NCBI RefSeq assembly: GCF_902784195.1
Contig: NZ_CACZTX010000001.1
Location: 186,001 to 250,000 of the forward strand
DNA length: 64,000 bases
Direction: 5' to 3'
DNA from: an uncultured Methanobrevibacter sp.
Lineage (GTDB): Archaea > Methanobacteriota > Methanobacteria > Methanobacteriales > Methanobacteriaceae
Shown here one piece after another: positions 1 through 9,482 of this stretch. A program made the position numbers and the translations under genes. Position 1 is the stretch's first letter, and every line of letters begins with the position of its first letter. The notes beneath the pieces were generated by a model. That model had not been told where the DNA came from. It saw only the letters and a list, made by a program, of their open reading frames with translations, and searched no databases.

Positions 1-2
1 AA

Positions 3-2690
3 GAATATTCCTTAGAAATAAAAGATAATACTTTAAAGTTTACTAAAAAATTCCTTTTTTCTGTTGTAATGCCTATTTATAATGTGGAAAAATATCTGTC
101 TGAAGCTATTGATTCCTTAATTAATCAAACAATTGGGTTTGAGGAAAATATAGAATTAATTATTATTGATGATGAAAGTCCGGATAGGTCTAAAGATATT
201 GCACTTGAATATCAAGAAAAATATCCTAATAATATTAATATTTTTTCTAAATTAAATGGAGGGCAAGCAAGTGCATTTAATTTGGGACTCAAATATATTC
301 ATGGGAAATATATTAATTTTTTAGATAGTGACGATTATCTTTCTGAAAATACTTTTGAGGAAGTTTATAAATTTTTTGAAAAACATTATAATGAGATTGA
401 TTTAGTAGCTCTTCCTTTAATACTTTTTGAGAGAAAAAATGGTCCACATAACTTAAATTATAAATTTAAAGAAACTCGGGTGATAGATTTAGTTAAAGAA
501 CCAAATAATCCCCAATTATCAATTTCATCTTCAGTAGTAAAAAGGGAATGTTTTAAAAATTTAGAATTTGATACAACTTTAACACACGCTTATGATGCAT
601 TAGTAGTAAATAAAATTCTATTAAATAAGAAAAAATATGGGGTAATTAATACTTGCAATTATTATTATAGGCAAAGATATAATACTACATCAATGATTGA
701 TAATTTATCTACTAAAAAAGAATCTTTTACTCATATGTTAAAATACTTTTTTGCATACTTGATTGATTATTGTAAAGAAAAAGAGGGAGATGTCCCGGTT
801 TTCATACAATATTTATTAGCTTATGATTTCCAATGGATATTAAGACAACCTTCATTAGATATTTTAGAAACTGATTTAAAAAAAGATGAGTTTTGGCATT
901 ATTTTAATTATGTTATAAAAAATATCGGGGAAAAAACTGTAATAAAAAATCATCAAGTAGATAAGAGATTATATGCATTTTTCATGTTTCTAAGAAATCA
1001 AGAATATGAATTGAAAGAAGAAAATGATGATATTATAATGTTAACAAAAAATTACATTATAGATAAATTTAAGAATCATTGGCTGTGGTTGGATATAGTA
1101 GAAATTAGAGATGGATATTTGAGGATATCCGGTCTTTTTAGCTCTTACTTTAATACAGATTCATATAATATTTATCTTGTTAAAGAGGATGAAAATGGAA
1201 GTAAGGAAAAATTTAAGTCAGATCTTAAATTTTATACACATAATAGTAGAAAAAATAGTATATTCCTAGATATTCCTTGGAATTATAAATTTAATTTTGA
1301 TGTTGAAGCACCTGTGTCTAATATAAATAATTCTAAATTTTATTTCGAATTAGAGTTTGATGAGGGTTCTCATTATCTTACATATAATCCTAAAATTCAA
1401 TTTTCATTCTTATGTAATTTCTCTGATTCTAGTGCTTATTTAGTAAAAGACTCAAAAATTTTATTATTCAAACATAATAATTTTATTTTAATGCCTTATA
1501 AGTATCATAATATGTTAAGATTTGAATATTCTAATTTAAAGAAAATATATAATGATAAATCAAATGGGTATCAGCATGCTTTATTAATTAGAGTTATTTA
1601 TTTAATTTTGTATCCAATTATGAAAAATAGAAAAATTTGGTTATTCTCGGATAGGCCAATTTTTGCGGATGATAATGCTACCCATTTGTTTAAATACTCA
1701 ATTAAACAAAATGATGGCATAAAGAAGTATTTTGTTATTAAAAAAGAAAGTGAAGATTATGCTAATATGAAAAAAGTCTCAAACAATGTTTTAAATTTTG
1801 GTTCATTAAAACATGAAATAATGTACATGTTTGCTGAAAAATATATTACTTCATTTACAAATGAAATTTATATGAACCCCTTTTATGAAAAAAATTATAA
1901 TTTATATTCAAGCCTAGCTCAATTTAAAAGATATTTCTTACAGCATGGGATAGCAGTAGGTAATTTCTCTTCAATGTTAAATAAATTTTCAAATAAATTG
2001 AGTTTTCTAAACACTGCTTCAGAATTAGAGAAAGAATCCTATTTAGGAGAAGGATATAATTTTGATAAAGGTGTTGTTCAAGTTTTAGGCCCCCCAAGAT
2101 ATGATAATTTATATGATGATTCCAAATCAAAAAAACAAATTGTGTTTATGCCTTCTTGGAGAATAGGAATACATGATGAAGATTCCTTTGTAAATTCAAA
2201 ATACTACGAAAAGATTCATAGTTTTTTAAATAATCCAGATTTAAATGACTTTTTAAATGAAAAAGGTTATAAATTAGTATTTAGGCCTCATCCAGAAGTT
2301 TTTAAGTTTATTGATTCATTAAAAATTAATAGTAATATTAGATTATCTTTTGATGTTTCTAAAGAATCATATCAAGATTTATTTAGAGATTCCTCTATTT
2401 TAATCACAGATTATTCTTCTGTTTTCTTTGATTTTGCATTTTTAAAGAAACCAGTAATTTATTACCAATATGCTGATGAGTATAATTATCAAAAAGGGTA
2501 TTTTGATTTTGATACTATGGGATTTGGTGAAGTTTTTGATGAAGAAGATGATTTAATTTCTAAAATTAAAGATTATATTAATAATGGTTGTATTATGGAA
2601 GAGGAATATAAAAATAGAGTTAATAAATTCTTTAAATTCACTGATAAAAATAATTGTAAAAGAGTTTATGAGTGGATATTAAATCATTAA
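3..2690 (+). CDS. GT2 glycosyltransferase / CDP-glycerol glycerophosphotransferase fusion (5' partial)
   Basis: Two-domain transferase for a surface polymer. The N-terminus is a GT-A family 2 glycosyltransferase: SVVMPIYNVEKYL, then the nucleotide-binding IIIDDESPD and the metal-binding DSDD. The C-terminal third is a TagB/TagF-like glycerophosphotransferase with the motifs FLQHG, RPHPE and ITDYSSVFFDFAFLKKP. The first ATG (position 69) falls inside the conserved first beta strand. The frame is open to the window edge and reads KKFLFSVV just before that ATG, so the gene starts upstream and only about 895 residues are visible. Its closest relative here is the 6484-9360 gene, which has the same architecture. 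In known systems the GT2 part adds a sugar and the TagF-like part adds glycerol- or ribitol-phosphate; the actual polymer is unknown. Codon use is more AT-rich than in the genes after 6.4 kb. Confidence 0.85.
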   Translation, partial: EYSLEIKDNTLKFTKKFLFSVVMPIYNVEKYLSEAIDSLINQTIGFEENIELIIIDDESPDRSKDIALEYQEKYPNNINIFSKLNGGQASAFNLGLKYIHGKYINFLDSDDYLSENTFEEVYKFFEKHYNEIDLVALPLILFERKNGPHNLNYKFKETRVIDLVKEPNNPQLSISSSVVKRECFKNLEFDTTLTHAYDALVVNKILLNKKKYGVINTCNYYYRQRYNTTSMIDNLSTKKESFTHMLKYFFAYLIDYCKEKEGDVPVFIQYLLAYDFQWILRQPSLDILETDLKKDEFWHYFNYVIKNIGEKTVIKNHQVDKRLYAFFMFLRNQEYELKEENDDIIMLTKNYIIDKFKNHWLWLDIVEIRDGYLRISGLFSSYFNTDSYNIYLVKEDENGSKEKFKSDLKFYTHNSRKNSIFLDIPWNYKFNFDVEAPVSNINNSKFYFELEFDEGSHYLTYNPKIQFSFLCNFSDSSAYLVKDSKILLFKHNNFILMPYKYHNMLRFEYSNLKKIYNDKSNGYQHALLIRVIYLILYPIMKNRKIWLFSDRPIFADDNATHLFKYSIKQNDGIKKYFVIKKESEDYANMKKVSNNVLNFGSLKHEIMYMFAEKYITSFTNEIYMNPFYEKNYNLYSSLAQFKRYFLQHGIAVGNFSSMLNKFSNKLSFLNTASELEKESYLGEGYNFDKGVVQVLGPPRYDNLYDDSKSKKQIVFMPSWRIGIHDEDSFVNSKYYEKIHSFLNNPDLNDFLNEKGYKLVFRPHPEVFKFIDSLKINSNIRLSFDVSKESYQDLFRDSSILITDYSSVFFDFAFLKKPVIYYQYADEYNYQKGYFDFDTMGFGEVFDEEDDLISKIKDYINNGCIMEEEYKNRVNKFFKFTDKNNCKRVYEWILNH

Positions 2691-2833
2691 AAAATTTATT
2701 AAATTGAAAGAATTAAAATTTAATACTTTTTTCTATTGAAAGGAATTATGAGATTTGATATATTCTTTAATTCATTGTTTCTAAAAAATTAATAGAGTTT
2801 TAATGGGATTTTTAAACATTAAATGGTGATATT

Positions 2834-3805
2834 ATGTATTTAATTTCCGTTATTATTCCAGTATTTAATACAGAAGAAATTATGGAAAAATGCTTTAATT
2901 CTTTATTAAATCAAACTATAGGTTTTGAAAATCTTGAGATTATATTTGTTGATGATGCTTCAACAGATAATACTAAAGAAATTATACATGAGTATAAGAA
3001 AAAATATTATAATGTTAAATATTTCTATCTTGATGAAAATAGTGGGAATGCTGGGAAACCTCGTAATATTGGTTTAAAATATGCATTATCAAATTATATA
3101 ATGTTTTTAGATGCGGATGATGAATACTTACCAAATGCATGTGAAGTATTATATAAAAAAATTACAGAAGAAAATGCCGATTTTGTATCTGGAAATTTTA
3201 TTCAAATAAAAAATAATGTAAAAATTGATAAATCTTGGGATATTTTAAATTTAAGCGATAATGAATTAGTAATAGATGACATTGTAAAAAATCAAGAGGT
3301 TTTGGCTTTGCCTCCTGCTATTTGGACAAAAATATTTAAAAGATCCTTTATAAGTGGTCATAGCTTAAAATTTTTAGAATATAAACCTGCTGAAGATTTG
3401 TATTTCTTTTATCAAAGTTTATTACTATCTAATCTCACTGTTTTTATCAATATTCCAATTCTTTATTATAGGGAAAGGGATAAAGATTCTTCACAGCAGG
3501 CAATTTCTAATGATAATTCTAAGGTACGTTTAGAAGGTTATCTTTTTACTTATAAAAAAGCATTTGAACTTTTAAAAGAATTTAACCCTTCATTAGTTTG
3601 GCCTTTAGCAAATCATTTAAATTATTGGTCGAATCTTTTTTTAAGTTCTCAATTGAGTAAAGAGGACAGTAAATCTTTAATAATGAATTATTTAGAATTA
3701 CTTGAGTTTTTTAATGAGTATAATAGAAATATTTCTGGTAATTTTGGCATGTATTGTCGTTCACAGTTAAATGGTTTAAAGACTTTGATAAATTATATTT
3801 TATAA
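2834..3805 (+). CDS. Family 2 glycosyltransferase
   Basis: A 323-aa GT-A fold glycosyltransferase. The start ATG follows a good GGTGAT ribosome-binding site. The N-terminus carries VIIPVFNTEEIMEKC, IIFVDDASTDNT and the DXD-type MFLDADDE, which mark a nucleotide-sugar-dependent enzyme of the GT2 family. There is no glycerophosphotransferase domain, unlike the fusion genes on either side. No transmembrane segment is evident, so it probably works at the inner face of the membrane on a lipid-linked or surface polymer. It lies between the truncated fusion and glmS, all on the plus strand, which fits a surface glycopolymer cluster. Donor and acceptor cannot be predicted. Confidence 0.85.
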   Translation: MYLISVIIPVFNTEEIMEKCFNSLLNQTIGFENLEIIFVDDASTDNTKEIIHEYKKKYYNVKYFYLDENSGNAGKPRNIGLKYALSNYIMFLDADDEYLPNACEVLYKKITEENADFVSGNFIQIKNNVKIDKSWDILNLSDNELVIDDIVKNQEVLALPPAIWTKIFKRSFISGHSLKFLEYKPAEDLYFFYQSLLLSNLTVFINIPILYYRERDKDSSQQAISNDNSKVRLEGYLFTYKKAFELLKEFNPSLVWPLANHLNYWSNLFLSSQLSKEDSKSLIMNYLELLEFFNEYNRNISGNFGMYCRSQLNGLKTLINYIL

Positions 3806-3884
3806 TAAAAAGATTCTTTTCAAAACTTAAAATTAAATTTTTTAGAGTAATTTAGTATTGAAATTTTTGATTAGATGTGATATT

Positions 3885-5750
3885 ATGTGTGGAATAGTTG
3901 GTTGTGTATTAAAAAATGATAATGTGGCCCCTATCTTATTTGATTCCATATCTAAATTAGAATATCGGGGATATGATTCAATAGGAATAGCTACTGTAGA
4001 GAATAATCAAATTAATCTTAAAAAAGATGCGGGTAAAATTGCAGAAGTTGATTCTAAACTTAATCTTAGAGATTTAGAAGGTAATTATGGAATTGCACAT
4101 GTAAGATGGGCCACTCACGGTGATCCAAGTAAAACCAATTCACATCCACATTTAAACAAAGATGAGACCATAGCAATCGTCCACAATGGCATTATTGAAA
4201 ACTATTTGTCCATTAAAGATAATCTGGAATCAGAAGGTTATGAATTTGTATCAGATACTGATACAGAAGTGATAGCTCATCTGATAGACAAATATATGAA
4301 AACCGGCCTTGACTTAACACAATCTGTACGTCAGGTAATAACTGTTATCGAGGGAGCATATGCTCTAGCTGCAATGACTGTTTCTGAACCTAATCGTATT
4401 GTTGCAACACGTAAGGACAGCCCTCTTATTGTTGGTGTTGGCGAAGAGGAATTCTTCGTTGCATCTGATTCTCCTGCTATTTTAAAGTATACAAAGAATA
4501 TCGCTTATCTTGAAAAGGGTGAAATAGTTGTTCTTGATGAAGATGGAGTAAGTTTCCTTGATGCAGATGATGAATCTATTGAAAAGGAGATTGAAGTCAA
4601 TGACTGGAGTCCTGATATGGCTGAAAAGGAAGGATATCCTCATTTCATGATAAAAGAAATCAATGAACAATCATCTGCAGTCAAAAACACACTTAGTGAA
4701 AGGGATAAGGTAAAATCAATAGTGGATGAGATTAAGGGAGATGTGGATAAAGTTCTTTTTGTAGCCTGTGGAACATCATATCATGCATCCATGACAGGCA
4801 AATATCTAATAGAATCACTTGCTGGAATACAGACAGAGGTATTGCTCGCATCAGAATTCAAATATTCTGCAAGCTCATTGAATGAAAGGACATTGGTGAT
4901 ATTCATTTCACAATCTGGTGAAACTGCAGATACCCTTAAGGCATTGGATGTGGCAAATGAAACATCAAAGACTCTGGCAATAGTGAATGTTAGGGGAAGC
5001 TCTGCAACCAGAAGGGCAGATTATACAATTTACACTCAAGCAGGACCTGAAATCGGGGTTGCTGCAACTAAAACCTATATCAGCCAGCTTGTTGCAATCT
5101 ATTTGCTTGCAAGTTTGCTTGGAGAAAAAGAAGAAATCTTAAAAGATTTGGAAAAAGTGCCTGCTTATATTGAAGAGGTTTTAAAAAATCAGGATGAAAT
5201 CAAGAGATTTGCTTATAAGTTTAAGAAATTAGATAAGGTTCCAAAATATCTTAAGCCTGTTTTTGGAAGTCCTAATGCTTATAAAGGATTGGATAAGAAC
5301 TTTAGGCATGTGGAAGATATGTTCTTCATCGGACGTGGATATTCATATTCAATTGCATTAGAAGGTGCTTTAAAGCTTAAGGAGATATCTTATATCCATG
5401 CCGAAGCTTATGCTGGTGGAGAATTGAAGCATGGTCCTATTGCATTGATAGATGAAAATGTTCCTGTTGTGGTAGTTGCTCCTCCTGGAGAAGACCATAA
5501 AAAGATTATGAGCAATTTGGAAGAAGTCAAGGCAAGAGGAGCAGATATTATTGGAATTGGAGCAATAGATGATGAGGATTTGGTATTGAAATCTGATTAT
5601 ACATTTTTAATAGATAGTGAGGTAAATGATGTATTGGCACCGCTTGTTTATATTGTTCCACTTCAATTATTAAGTTATTATGTTTCTGTAGCACGTAATT
5701 TGGATCCTGATAAGCCTAGAAACTTAGCAAAATGTGTCACAGTCGAATAA
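3885..5750 (+). CDS. glmS: Glutamine--fructose-6-phosphate aminotransferase (isomerizing)
   Basis: Makes glucosamine-6-phosphate from fructose-6-phosphate and glutamine, the entry step to UDP-GlcNAc and cell-wall amino sugars. I chose the ATG at 3885 because the mature enzyme must begin Met-Cys: MCGIVGCV gives the catalytic N-terminal Cys of the class II glutamine amidotransferase domain. An in-frame start 27 bases upstream would bury it. The glutaminase domain spans about residues 1-220 (EYRGYDS, HVRWATHG, HNGIIENY). Two SIS sugar-isomerase domains follow (CGTSYHA, ISQSGETADT, and later EGALKLKEISYIHAEAY and GELKHGP). The protein ends KPRNLAKCVTVE, the usual C-terminus. Its 621 residues are normal for the family. 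Its place among glycosyltransferases suggests it supplies amino sugar to the surface polymer as well as to pseudomurein. Confidence 0.97.
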   Translation: MCGIVGCVLKNDNVAPILFDSISKLEYRGYDSIGIATVENNQINLKKDAGKIAEVDSKLNLRDLEGNYGIAHVRWATHGDPSKTNSHPHLNKDETIAIVHNGIIENYLSIKDNLESEGYEFVSDTDTEVIAHLIDKYMKTGLDLTQSVRQVITVIEGAYALAAMTVSEPNRIVATRKDSPLIVGVGEEEFFVASDSPAILKYTKNIAYLEKGEIVVLDEDGVSFLDADDESIEKEIEVNDWSPDMAEKEGYPHFMIKEINEQSSAVKNTLSERDKVKSIVDEIKGDVDKVLFVACGTSYHASMTGKYLIESLAGIQTEVLLASEFKYSASSLNERTLVIFISQSGETADTLKALDVANETSKTLAIVNVRGSSATRRADYTIYTQAGPEIGVAATKTYISQLVAIYLLASLLGEKEEILKDLEKVPAYIEEVLKNQDEIKRFAYKFKKLDKVPKYLKPVFGSPNAYKGLDKNFRHVEDMFFIGRGYSYSIALEGALKLKEISYIHAEAYAGGELKHGPIALIDENVPVVVVAPPGEDHKKIMSNLEEVKARGADIIGIGAIDDEDLVLKSDYTFLIDSEVNDVLAPLVYIVPLQLLSYYVSVARNLDPDKPRNLAKCVTVE

Positions 5751-5804
5751 AAAAATTAGGGATTTAAATGAAATAAAAAAAGAATAATTTTTAAAAAGAA
5801 ACTA

Positions 5805-6356
5805 TTAGAATTTACTAAATCCTTTACTTTCCTCTTTTTTTAAATCCATAGAGTTAATAATGTTTTTACAATTGTTAATGAAGTAATCACTGCCATCATA
5901 GCTAATATTATTTCCACTAATCAAATAGTTCTTATCATTCTTATTGAAGTAAATATTAGCATTGTATGAATCGGACCCTTCTTCATATAAGTAATAAACA
6001 GTCACTCCATTTTGATCAAGTGTTTGATTGGAAGTAATTGCAGGATCATTTGTCAATAAGTCATTTACAGTATCTGGCAATGATAGTGAATCATCTATTT
6101 CACTGACATCTATAGTTAAGTTTTGTCCTGAATCCGCTAATCTTACTGCATTGCTGCCAACACTACTGTTTTCAAAATTCTCTAACCTTGCAAAAGCACT
6201 TGAACCAAAGGTAATTGTATTGTTGCCTATAACTTCTTCTTCCTCATGATTCAATATGCTTGTAAATCCTTCATCTGGATTGTAAATAGTATATGCTATA
6301 TTGACACACATGTAAATTAAGATTAAGCTTAATAATAAAATAATTAGTTTTTTCAT
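5805..6356 (-). CDS. Small N-terminally membrane-anchored hypothetical protein
   Basis: A 183-aa protein I cannot assign to a named family. One hydrophobic segment at residues 3-27 (KKLIILLLSLILIYM...) is an uncleaved anchor or signal peptide. About 150 residues of soluble, Asn/Ser/Asp-rich extracellular domain follow and end in a charged tail. An AGGTGA ribosome-binding site precedes the ATG. The alternating pattern YNANIYFNKNDKNYLISG resembles small secreted beta-rich domains common in Methanobrevibacter, but this is only an impression. It is transcribed opposite to, and lies between, the two transferase regions. Confidence 0.6.
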   Translation of the reverse strand: MKKLIILLLSLILIYMCVNIAYTIYNPDEGFTSILNHEEEEVIGNNTITFGSSAFARLENFENSSVGSNAVRLADSGQNLTIDVSEIDDSLSLPDTVNDLLTNDPAITSNQTLDQNGVTVYYLYEEGSDSYNANIYFNKNDKNYLISGNNISYDGSDYFINNCKNIINSMDLKKEESKGFSKF

Positions 6357-6483
6357 TATTTTTTCACCTAATTTAATATTTTATGATTTTTAGTATTTAA
6401 TTTTTAAGTTATCTATTTATATTTTTAAAATATATAGATATATAAAAAGCTATTTTTTTAAATTAACATCAGGGGATAATAAT

Positions 6484-9360
6484 TTGACATTCATATTTTC
6501 AGTCGTAATGGCAGCTTATAACGCTGAAAAATACATAAAAGAATCCTTGGATTCCATCATAAGACAATCCATAGGCTTTAAAGAGAATATTCAAATTATT
6601 ATCGTAAATGATGCTAGTGAAGACAATACCAAATATGTTTGTGAATCCTATGTGGAAAAGTATCCAAATAACATTAAGCTAATCAGCAATGAAACAAATA
6701 AAGGCCCGGCTTTCACAAGAAATAGGGGATTAAGTGAAGTTGAAGGAAAATATGTAAACTTCCTTGACAGTGATGATCATATTTCAAAAAATGCCTTTGA
6801 AAAGGTTTATAAGTTCTTTGAAAATAACGAAACTATTGATATTGTATCAATTCCGATATATTTCTTCGGCCACAAAAGAGGAAATCATCCATTGAATTAC
6901 AAATTTAAAAGAAACGGTGTTGTAAACTTAATGGAAGAACCTGATAATATACAATTATCAGCCGCCTCTTCATTTATTCGATACTCTATATTGGAAGGTA
7001 AAAACTTCAATGAAAACCTCAATGTATCTGAGGATGCATTATTGTTAAATCAACTTTTTCTAGAAAATCCAAAATATGGTGTTTTATCTGACTGTGAATA
7101 TCATTACAGAAAGAATGATGTTGAAAATTCACTCATATCCAACTCTGCAAACAATAAGTCTTATTTCACTACACGTGTTGACAATTATTTCTTTAAATTA
7201 ATCAACGATTCCTTATCTTTATATGATGAAGTTCCTGAATTCATTCAAAATGTTATCATGTATGACCTCCAATGGATTTTGGAGATAAAAGATGTAAGCA
7301 ATCTTTTAAATGAGGAAGAGATTAGGGAGCTTTATGAAAAGGTCTTTTCACTTCTATTTTACATTGGAGATGAGGTGATATTGAATCAAAGGTCCATTCC
7401 ATCCACACTAAAGGCACATATTATCTTGTTAAAATATTTTGGCTGGAATTATTTAGAAACAAAGACATTCAATATTCAAGAAATTGATGAAAAGTTTTTG
7501 AAAAATGAAAATAATATAGTTCCAAAAATTAATAAAGGAGAATTGGATTCATTAATAAAAAAATTATCTCTTAATACAGTTTATATTGATATTTTTGAAT
7601 TCAAGAATCCAAATGAATTATACATATCAGGTATGATTACAAGCTTATTTAATAAGGAACTTAATGTTCAAGCTGTAATAAATGATAATGAAACGATAAT
7701 TGAAGCTGAAAAGTTGAATTTCCCACAAAGGGACAATTATTCATTGAATTTCAATTATGGATTTAATCATAATTTTGAAGTTAAAATTCCAATAAAACAT
7801 GATAATACAAAAATTTCATTTAGAGCAGATATTAATGATTCATATTCTAATTTGGGAATATTTGATGAAGATTTGTTGATAGATTATAACCTGACTTCAA
7901 GATTATCAAGGATTTCAGAATTCAAATTATCTAAGGATTACATTTCCTATGACCAAGGAAAATCTATTTTGGTTAAAAAAAGAACTTCTTCTGGTTCATT
8001 TAAAAATCAATTGCTTACCTTAAGAAACATATTTAGTCAAAAAAGGGAAGGATGGCGTACAGGTTTTCTCTTAAGGGGATTGTATTTATTGTCCTATCCA
8101 TTCCTTAGAAACAAGAGAATATGGATATTTATGGATCTACCATATTCTGCAGATGACAATGGATTACAGTTATTTAAGTATATTAATGGATTAGATGATA
8201 ATGAATATGATAAATTAGAGATTTCCAAAGAGGAATTAAAGGATTTAAGAAAAATTAAAGTTTATTTCACTTTGGAAAAATCTTCAAGTCATTATGATAA
8301 TATGTTAAGTTTGGAAAATGAGTATATGGCAAGTTCCAATAGGGATAAGATTAAAAAATTATTGGGATTGGATAAGCCGAGTAAGGAATATGATGAAATC
8401 AGTAAGATAGGCAATGTAATTCCTTATAAATCATTGAAGCACAGGCTTTATTCAATGTATGCTGAACTGATTATCTCTTCCCATCCAGACAATAATATCA
8501 TTTATCCGTTCTGGGGAAATTATCCTCACATTTGTGGTCTTGTCAAGTCAAAGACAGTCTTCCTGCAGCATGGAGTTACAAAGGATGACGTTTCCTCATG
8601 GTTAAACAGCTATGAAAAGAACTTAAGTCTATTGGTTACAGTGTCTGAAAGTGAAAAGGAGTCATTCCTAAGTTCAAATTATGGTTATGATGAAGAAATT
8701 GTAAAAGTATTGGGATTCCCAAGATTCGATTATTTGGAGTCTCTTGATGATAAAATGGAAATCATTGTAATGCCTACTTGGAGAAGACAGTATCATAACT
8801 TTACAGATGATGAGTTTAAGGAATCTAATTTCTTTAAAACATTTAATGAACTAATTAACGATAAGGATTTACTTGATTATTTGGAAGAGAATGATTATAA
8901 ACTAGTCTTTAAGCCACATCCTAATCTAAATAAATTCATCAAGCTGTTTGATAAGGATAAAAGAGTGGATTTTGATTTGAATGACCTGAATAGTGATTAT
9001 CAAGGATATTCTTCAAGAAGATACAGTGATATCTTTAATCATTCTTCATTAATCATTACAGATTTCTCTTCTGTTTCATTTGATTTCGCTTATCTTAAAA
9101 AGCCATTGATCTATTATCATTATGATAATGACTATCATTTTGACAGTGAAAATGGATACTTTAAATATGATGAAATGGGATTCGGGCCTGTTGTAAATGA
9201 TTATGATGACTTAATCAACAATATTAAGAGTTATGTTGATTCAGATTGTCAAATGGAAGATGTCTATAAGGAAAGAGTCGATGATTTCTTTAAATACATT
9301 GATAGAAATAATTGTAAAAGAGTTTGTAAAGAGCTTGTAGAGTTGAATAAGTATTACTAA
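6484..9360 (+). CDS. GT2 glycosyltransferase / CDP-glycerol glycerophosphotransferase fusion
   Basis: A 958-aa paralogue of the window's first gene. The start is TTG with an AGGGG ribosome-binding site a few bases upstream; the frame opens directly with the GT2 signature FIFSVVMAAYNAEKYIKESL. The GT2 domain covers about residues 1-230, including IIIVNDASEDNT and NFLDSDDH. A middle region (about 350-500) without clear motifs follows, then a TagF-like domain with VFLQHGVTKDDVSSW, MPTWRRQ, FKPHPN and ITDFSSVSFDFAYLKKPLIYY. By family knowledge the C-terminal domain transfers polyol-phosphate from a CDP-activated donor. It is transcribed just upstream of a second TagB-like gene. Probably membrane-associated polymer assembly; substrate not predictable. 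Confidence 0.85.
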   Translation: MTFIFSVVMAAYNAEKYIKESLDSIIRQSIGFKENIQIIIVNDASEDNTKYVCESYVEKYPNNIKLISNETNKGPAFTRNRGLSEVEGKYVNFLDSDDHISKNAFEKVYKFFENNETIDIVSIPIYFFGHKRGNHPLNYKFKRNGVVNLMEEPDNIQLSAASSFIRYSILEGKNFNENLNVSEDALLLNQLFLENPKYGVLSDCEYHYRKNDVENSLISNSANNKSYFTTRVDNYFFKLINDSLSLYDEVPEFIQNVIMYDLQWILEIKDVSNLLNEEEIRELYEKVFSLLFYIGDEVILNQRSIPSTLKAHIILLKYFGWNYLETKTFNIQEIDEKFLKNENNIVPKINKGELDSLIKKLSLNTVYIDIFEFKNPNELYISGMITSLFNKELNVQAVINDNETIIEAEKLNFPQRDNYSLNFNYGFNHNFEVKIPIKHDNTKISFRADINDSYSNLGIFDEDLLIDYNLTSRLSRISEFKLSKDYISYDQGKSILVKKRTSSGSFKNQLLTLRNIFSQKREGWRTGFLLRGLYLLSYPFLRNKRIWIFMDLPYSADDNGLQLFKYINGLDDNEYDKLEISKEELKDLRKIKVYFTLEKSSSHYDNMLSLENEYMASSNRDKIKKLLGLDKPSKEYDEISKIGNVIPYKSLKHRLYSMYAELIISSHPDNNIIYPFWGNYPHICGLVKSKTVFLQHGVTKDDVSSWLNSYEKNLSLLVTVSESEKESFLSSNYGYDEEIVKVLGFPRFDYLESLDDKMEIIVMPTWRRQYHNFTDDEFKESNFFKTFNELINDKDLLDYLEENDYKLVFKPHPNLNKFIKLFDKDKRVDFDLNDLNSDYQGYSSRRYSDIFNHSSLIITDFSSVSFDFAYLKKPLIYYHYDNDYHFDSENGYFKYDEMGFGPVVNDYDDLINNIKSYVDSDCQMEDVYKERVDDFFKYIDRNNCKRVCKELVELNKYY

Positions 9361-9482
9361 TTCAAAGTAGGGTTTGATAAGGCAAAAATTTTTATTTAAT
9401 TAATCGAAAAGATTATAAAACTTCATATTAAAAATTAGATTATATCTTTAAAACTATTATTTGAGTTAAAGGGGTTGTTAAA

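Noticed and set aside
6028-6249. Plus-strand 73-aa ORF
   Set aside because: Antisense to the minus-strand anchored protein; no initiation signals.
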